A stretch of 20,349 nucleotides of DNA from Pseudomonadota bacterium (GTDB taxonomy: Bacteria > Pseudomonadota > Alphaproteobacteria > Caulobacterales > Caulobacteraceae), in NCBI GenBank assembly GCA_023416055.1, contig JAEZIH010000272.1, positions 1 through 20,349 of the forward strand. Direction: 5' to 3'. The notes under the pieces were generated by a model. The model made no database searches, had not been told where the DNA came from, and worked only from the letters and a program-made list of their open reading frames with translations. Position numbers and translations under genes: made by a program. Positions within the stretch are counted from its first letter, which is position 1. Every line of letters begins with the position of its first letter. Of this stretch, positions 13,993-20,349 are shown in pieces.

Positions 13993-15333
13993 ATGGTCAA
14001 GTCTCACATGTCCCGGGTCCGCAAGGCGCGCCGCATCCAGAAGCGGATCCGGCGCGTGGGTCCGCTCGGCGTCAGCGCCGCCGAGAAGGAGCTGATGAAC
14101 CTCGCGGGGATCGAGGTCCAGGAGGGCGAACTGCGCCTTATCCCGGGCTGGGACGAGGAGGTGTCCGAGACGCTGAAGGCGACCAAGGCCGCGAGCGAGG
14201 ACCCGCGCACCCGCTTCGTCGACACGACCATGCTCTATGCGCCCAAGTCGGGCGGGGTGAAGCGCTATCTGCTGTCGAAGAAAGCCTGGCTGGAGGCGAA
14301 CCGGCCGGGCGTCGCCCACACCCTCGTGGTGCCGGGCGCGCATCACAAGGCCGGCGACGACGGCGTCGTGCAGCTGCACGCCACCAAGCTTCCGTTCGGC
14401 GACGGCTACCGCTGGCCGACCTCGGTGCGGCGCTGGGGCGCCTGGGTGGCCTCGCTGAACCCGACCCTGATCGAGGCCGGAGACCCCTATACGCCGGGGC
14501 AGGGGGCGCTGGAGGCCGGCCAGCGGGCCGGTTGCCCGGTGGTCGGCTTCTGTCACTCGGACCCCGCCGGCCTCGCCGCCCTGCATTTCGGCGAATGGGC
14601 CAAGAAGCCCGTCGAGAAGCGCTGGGCCCGGCTGTTCGGCCAGTTCGACCGCGTCGTCTCGCCGAGCCGCTACATCGCCCGCCGACTGGAAGAGGCCGGG
14701 ATCAGGGACATCGTCATCCAGCCGCTGGGGGTGGAGGTCGACACCTTCCATCCGGATCGTCGCGACCGCGACTGGCTGCTGAAGAAGCTGAACCTGTCGG
14801 CCTCGGCCCGGATCCTGTGCTTCGCCGGTCGGCCGGCGCGCGAGAAGAACATCGACCTGCTGATCGAGGCGGTGCAGCGGCTGGGCGATCCGTATCACCT
14901 GGTGCTGGTCGGGGCGGGGCAGGGGCTGCCGCCCGAGGACCGGGTCATCTCGCTGCCGTACGAGGCCAATCCCAAGGCGGTGGCCAGGATCATCGCCAGC
15001 TGCGACGCCTTCGTGCACGCCAATGACAAGGAGCCGTTCGGCCTGATCGTGCTGGAGGCCATGGCCTGCGGGCGGCCGGTGGTCGGTGTCAACGCGGGCG
15101 GGGTCAAGGAGACGGTCGACGAGACCGTCGGCCAGCTGTCGCCGACCACCTCGTCGCGCGACTACGCCGCCGCCGTCGAGGCGCTGTTCGAACGCGACAT
15201 CGAGGCGGTGGGCGCGGCGGCCCGCCGGAAGGCGGTCGAGCGCTTCGCCTGGAACCGGGTCTTCGAGGACCTGTGCAAGACCTATGCGGACGTCAGCGGC
15301 GCGGGCGCCTTCGTCGAGCCGGCGGAACGCTGA
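13993..15333 (+). CDS. GT4-family glycosyltransferase
   Basis: A 446-residue GT-B fold enzyme. After a basic N-terminal extension of about 70 residues come the acceptor-side domain (TTMLYAPKSGGVKRYL; PVVGFCHSDPAGL; VVSPSRYIARRL) and the nucleotide-sugar domain (ILCFAGRPAREKNIDLLIEA). The latter carries the EX7E signature in KEPFGLIVLEAMACGRPVVG, with Glu347 and Glu355. Family members transfer sugars with retention of configuration in the cytoplasm, often for exopolysaccharide, O-antigen or glycolipid. The ATG at 13993 has AGGG 7 nt upstream; an ATG at 14008 is the alternative. The donor and acceptor are not known. The Wzy-type gene 3 kb away hints at a shared polysaccharide role, weakly. Confidence 0.88.
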   Translation: MVKSHMSRVRKARRIQKRIRRVGPLGVSAAEKELMNLAGIEVQEGELRLIPGWDEEVSETLKATKAASEDPRTRFVDTTMLYAPKSGGVKRYLLSKKAWLEANRPGVAHTLVVPGAHHKAGDDGVVQLHATKLPFGDGYRWPTSVRRWGAWVASLNPTLIEAGDPYTPGQGALEAGQRAGCPVVGFCHSDPAGLAALHFGEWAKKPVEKRWARLFGQFDRVVSPSRYIARRLEEAGIRDIVIQPLGVEVDTFHPDRRDRDWLLKKLNLSASARILCFAGRPAREKNIDLLIEAVQRLGDPYHLVLVGAGQGLPPEDRVISLPYEANPKAVARIIASCDAFVHANDKEPFGLIVLEAMACGRPVVGVNAGGVKETVDETVGQLSPTTSSRDYAAAVEALFERDIEAVGAAARRKAVERFAWNRVFEDLCKTYADVSGAGAFVEPAER

Positions 15334-15391
15334 ACCACTTGCCCGCGGGCGCGGACGCCCTTAGCCGTGTCGGTGAAGGGGAGATCCGACC

Positions 15392-15904
15392 ATGAAACGC
15401 CTGCTGCTCGCCGCCGCCGTCTCGCTGCTGACCGCCAGCACCGCGATGGCCCAGACCGTCTACATCGCGCGCCACGCCGAGAAGGCGGACGCCAGCGCCG
15501 ATCCGGACCTGTCCGAAGCCGGTCAGGCGCGGGCCCGGGCCCTGGCCGAGGCGCTGCGGGACGCCCATCCGGTGCTGGTTCTGACCACCCCCCTTAAGCG
15601 GACCATTCAGACGGCGGCCCCGACGGCCGACTATCATTCGGCTCCCTCGGAGGTCGTTTCGCTTGAGGGAGGCGGCGCGGCCCACATCGCGGCCACTGTG
15701 GCGCGCGTCCGCGCCCTGCCGGAGGATGCGGTGGTGCTGATCGTCGGACACAGCAACACCGTGCCGCTGATCGCCCGGGCGCTGGGCTATGCCGAGGCGG
15801 CGGACATGCCGGAGTGCGAATACGACCGGCTGACGGTGCTGCACCTGATGGACGACGGCGCGCACGGCGAGATCAGGCGGTACGGCGAACCGACCAGCTG
15901 CTGA
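15392..15904 (+). CDS. Exported histidine phosphatase (phosphoglycerate mutase-like)
   Basis: A 170-residue protein with a Sec signal peptide (cleavage probably after residue 20, AMA-QT). The core is the branch-1 histidine phosphatase fold: RHAEK with the nucleophile His28, Arg70 in TTPLKRT, and His120 in VGHSNT. It resembles small SixA/CobC-like phosphatases but is secreted to the periplasm, so its natural substrate is probably a periplasmic phosphoester. GGGGAG lies 8 nt before the ATG. The gene stands 58 nt after the glycosyltransferase and may share its transcript. It converges with the mazF-like gene with a single base between the stops. Confidence 0.88.
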   Translation: MKRLLLAAAVSLLTASTAMAQTVYIARHAEKADASADPDLSEAGQARARALAEALRDAHPVLVLTTPLKRTIQTAAPTADYHSAPSEVVSLEGGGAAHIAATVARVRALPEDAVVLIVGHSNTVPLIARALGYAEAADMPECEYDRLTVLHLMDDGAHGEIRRYGEPTSC

Positions 15905-15905
15905 G

Positions 15906-16253
15906 TCAGACGGCCCCTCCCAAGGCCTGATCGAGTTCCGCTTTGACGGCCTCCATGAAGGAGTCCGGCATGCGGCCGAGTGGCTGCATGCGAGATGCTT
16001 CGACAGTGGCTATCCTGCTCGTCCGGATCAGCGACGGCGCGGGGAGTCCGGCCTCTGCGAAGTGTCTGCCCAAGGCGATATCACCGGGCCAGCGACGGTG
16101 CTCGGCGCTGGTGATCATCAGGACCCAGTGGAGTTGTCCATCGCTCCCAAGCGGAGCGGCGGACACTACAAGGGCAGGGCGCCGCTGCCGAATGTCCCTG
16201 TCGGTATAGGGAAAAGGGACCTTGACGACATCGCCCGCCCTAAAGGTTGGCAT
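15906..16253 (-). CDS. MazF/PemK-family type II toxin (predicted endoribonuclease)
   Basis: A 115-residue protein opening with the family pattern RAGDVVKVPFPYTDRDIRQRRPALVVS. Arg26-Pro27 match the RPxLVV core, ITSA carries the conserved Ser/Thr (Thr48-Ser49), and PSLIRTSRIATVE is the later conserved strand. MazF/PemK toxins cut mRNA, and their partner antitoxin blocks the active site. The start lies 14 nt inside the antitoxin gene, so synthesis is coupled. No strong ribosome site is visible, in keeping with low expression relative to the antitoxin. The gene looks intact. Confidence 0.9.
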   Translation of the reverse strand: MPTFRAGDVVKVPFPYTDRDIRQRRPALVVSAAPLGSDGQLHWVLMITSAEHRRWPGDIALGRHFAEAGLPAPSLIRTSRIATVEASRMQPLGRMPDSFMEAVKAELDQALGGAV

Positions 16254-16455
16254 AGGCGCGCTGGTCGGCTTCGCTGTTCCACTCCTCGAACGCGGCGAAC
16301 GGATCGTCCTGAACCGTTGTGCGCGCCTTGCTGAGGGTCACTTGACCGTCACGAATCTCATACGCCAGTTCATCGCCAGCCTTCAGGCCCAAGGCATTGC
16401 GCACCGCCTGGGGAACGGTGGTCTGCGCCTTGCTGGTGATGCGGCTTGTGATCAT
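16240..16455 (-). CDS. AbrB/MazE-type antitoxin
   Basis: A 71-residue protein. Residues 1-45 form a swapped-hairpin AbrB/SpoVT domain (SRITSKAQTTVPQAVRNALGL; GDELAYEIRDGQVTL) that binds palindromic DNA. The acidic tail (DDPFAAFEEWNSEADQRAY) is likely the segment that wraps and blocks the toxin. It overlaps the downstream toxin by 14 nt. A 21-bp perfect palindrome abuts its start codon and overlaps the predicted -10, giving a clear autoregulation site. A second job for such antitoxins, binding with the toxin for tighter repression, is known for the family. Confidence 0.9.
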   Translation of the reverse strand: MITSRITSKAQTTVPQAVRNALGLKAGDELAYEIRDGQVTLSKARTTVQDDPFAAFEEWNSEADQRAYANL

Positions 16456-16489
16456 GCGGTAAGGATAATCCTTACCGACTGGAGGTCAA
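16456..16489 (-). promoter_or_regulatory. Promoter and palindromic operator of the toxin-antitoxin pair, possibly giving a leaderless mRNA
   Basis: A perfect palindrome with 10-bp arms CGGTAAGGAT and ATCCTTACCG around one A spans 16457-16477, one base from the antitoxin ATG (16455). On the minus strand TTGACC (16489-16484), 16 nt, then TATCCT (16467-16462) form a -35/-10 pair. The start of transcription expected 7 nt after the -10 falls on the A of the ATG, so the mRNA may be leaderless; no Shine-Dalgarno fits the space. The -10 lies inside the palindrome, so the antitoxin could repress directly. Confidence 0.65.
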
Positions 16490-16490
16490 G

Positions 16491-18599
<2,109 letters not shown>

Positions 18600-20038
18600 A
18601 CCGATACTGTGCTGCGATTCGGGGACCGGTCTGGTAGGCCCGGCGGCGCTTCTCCACAAGCGGAACCGCGGCGGCGGCGGGCGACGGCAGCACCGCCCGG
18701 GCCATGACCGCCATGAACAGCACCCATGGCAGGCCCTGGTGGGCCAGCAGGATGGATTCCGACAGGCTGAGCACGATGAAGGCGGCGAGGAAGCCCAGCG
18801 CCCACCAGCCCTCGCGCACGCCCTGTGCGCCCGAGCGCAGCAGGGTCACGAGCGAAGTGACGGCGATCAGGGCCCCGACCAGGACGGCGCCCGGCCAACC
18901 CAGCTGGACCAGCAGGTCGATCCAGCCGTTGTGGGCGTTGGGCACCGGCCACTGGGTCTCCTTGCGCACCCAGTCGGCGGGGGCGGACTCGCCCTCGCGG
19001 CCCCAGAAGGCGCCGTAGCCGTAGCCGGTCCAGGGTTCGTCGGCGACCTTGCGCATCAGGCTGGCCCAGATGTCGGTCCGGCCGGTCAGGGACGGGTCCT
19101 TGCCGAGTGCCTCAAGCAGGGCCACCGAGTGCGTTTCCCACAGCCAGACGCCGGCTCCGGCCAGCACCACCGCCGTCCACACCGCCACCACGGTGAAGGC
19201 GGGGCCGCCGCGACGCAGGGTCCAGAAGCCCGCCACCATGCCTACGCCCAGCATCAGGCATAGCAGCGAGGTCTTGGACTGGGTGGCGAGGACGAGGGCG
19301 CTGGAGAGGGCGAGGGTCAGGGCCGGGAGCAGCCGGCGCGGGTCGGGCGAGGCGAGGCAGGCCGCCGCGGCGGTGGCGCCGATCACCATCACCGCCCCCA
19401 TCTGGTTCTTCTCGTACCACAGGCCGCGCCACAGGCCGGCGTTCTCCTCCTGGTGCACCCCGATGGCTGGGAAGGCGAAGACCATCACCAGGCTGCCGAC
19501 CGCGAGGATGAGGGCCGTGTGCATAAGCAGGCGCGGCAGGTGCGGGCCGCGGAACACAGCGCCGAGGTAGAGGGCGAAGGCGCCGCTGATGGCCAGGGCG
19601 ATGACCCGCCGGGTGGTGGTCTGGAAGTCGATCGACCAGTAGCGCGAGGCGAAGGCCAGGCCGATCAGCAGGACGATCGCGATCATCGCCGGCCATGCCC
19701 GCCAGAGCCGGTCGAGACGGTACAGCAGCAGTCCGCCGATGGCCGCATAGGCCGGCAGCCAGACCAGCCTGAGTATCGGCGTCTCCTCCTGGGTCGGCGC
19801 GAACACCGGACCGATCAGGGCGCCCGTCAGCATGGCGATGATCACGACGCAGATCGCCCGCTCCCAGAGGCTGGGGGCGGGGTCGCCGGGAATAGTGGCG
19901 GACGGGAGCGCGTGCACGGAGGGAGAGTCGATCTTCGCCGTTAAGGAAGCGTTGGCGAGCGCCCTCCAGCGGGCCTCCGTCAAACAGCGTAAGGCAAAGC
20001 TAGTGGTCTGGATTTCCGAGAGATTTGGGCGGCGTGCG

Positions 20039-20064
20039 GGAACGGGTTTCGAATCCGCACGCTT
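20039..20064 (+). promoter_or_regulatory. Possible EcfG-type (general stress) promoter for the DUF378 gene
   Basis: GGAAC (20039-20043) is followed after 16-17 nt by CGCTT (20060-20064), close to the alphaproteobacterial EcfG/SigT pattern GGAAC-N16/17-CGTT. The predicted start of transcription would lie about 15-20 nt before the ATG, leaving room for the GAGG ribosome site at 20079-20082. It is a by-eye match with a mismatch. Confidence 0.35.
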
Positions 20065-20088
20065 AATGAGCAACCAACGAGGTTACAT

Positions 20089-20337
20089 ATGAAAGCTCTC
20101 AATCTCGTCACCCTCGTCCTGCTCATCGTCGGGGGCCTGAACTGGGGCCTCGTCGGCGCCTTTGAGTTCGACCTGGTCGCCGCCATCTTCGGCGAAGGCT
20201 CGGCCCTGTCGCGTCTGGTCTACGTCCTCGTCGGCCTGTCCGCCCTGTGGCAGATCATGCCGCTGGTGCGCGCCTTCCGCACGGACGAGCCGCACGCCCA
20301 AGGCGGCCGTCGCGACGCCACCACCGCCCGAATGTAA
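20089..20337 (+). CDS. DUF378 family small membrane protein
   Basis: An 82-residue protein with two membrane spans (about residues 4-25 and 40-60). The family signature is visible as LNLVTLVLLIVGGLNWGLVG, followed by FEFDLVAAIFG and a short polar C-terminal tail. The biochemical function of DUF378 proteins is not known. GAGG stands 6 nt before the ATG, which decides the start. It diverges from the polysaccharide polymerase gene, and the gap between them holds a possible stress promoter. The gene ends 12 nt before the window edge. Confidence 0.88.
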   Translation: MKALNLVTLVLLIVGGLNWGLVGAFEFDLVAAIFGEGSALSRLVYVLVGLSALWQIMPLVRAFRTDEPHAQGGRRDATTARM

Positions 20338-20349
20338 GTCCGGAGGCGG

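Noticed and set aside
15334..15391. A terminator between the glycosyltransferase and the phosphatase
   Set aside because: Only a weak 5-bp stem GGGCG/CGCCC is seen, with no T run.

Overview
The window reads as chromosomal DNA of a high-GC alphaproteobacterium of the Caulobacterales; Brevundimonas is my best guess, from the protein styles and not from any search. There is no integrase, transposase, phage structural gene or CRISPR array. Coding is dense and many genes overlap by 1 to 4 nt. No stretch longer than 300 bases lacks a gene; the longest gaps are 12697-12895, 6592-6779, 19918-20088 and 328-478.

Left part (1-3931). A truncated SH3-domain envelope protein ends at a strong intrinsic terminator. 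Seven minus-strand genes follow, listed here in transcription order: two translationally coupled hotdog thioesterases, two paralogous small Ala-rich proteins of unknown function, two paralogous small membrane proteins of unknown function, and an HTH/S24 (LexA-like) regulator. The two tandem duplications side by side, closed by a self-cleaving type regulator, form the least explained block.

Centre-left (3932-9372). A ligase-associated DNA exonuclease converges with a cytoplasmic hybrid histidine kinase, sharing four bases. A compact queuosine-precursor operon queC-queE-queD runs on into a GNAT acetyltransferase, with overlapping start and stop codons throughout. Its QueD lacks the usual catalytic Cys of the CxxxHGH motif, and a hairpin covers the queC ribosome binding site. 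A small lipoprotein converges on the GNAT gene, again sharing CTAG. A tRNA-Val(TAC) lies upstream of it.

Centre-right (9388-15904). A 1102-residue autotransporter carries three Asp-rich, calcium-binding type repeat clusters in its passenger. Reading the other way is a two-gene unit of a two-TM SPFH/band-7 protein and a 60-residue Arc-type ribbon-helix-helix protein. A GT4 glycosyltransferase and an exported histidine phosphatase follow.

Right part (15906-20349). On the minus strand a membrane polysaccharide polymerase/ligase (Wzy/WaaL type) overlaps parE (topoisomerase IV subunit B). Immediately downstream is an AbrB-MazF/PemK toxin-antitoxin pair, whose start abuts a 21-bp perfect palindrome embedded in a predicted promoter. 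The last gene is a DUF378 membrane protein read rightward.
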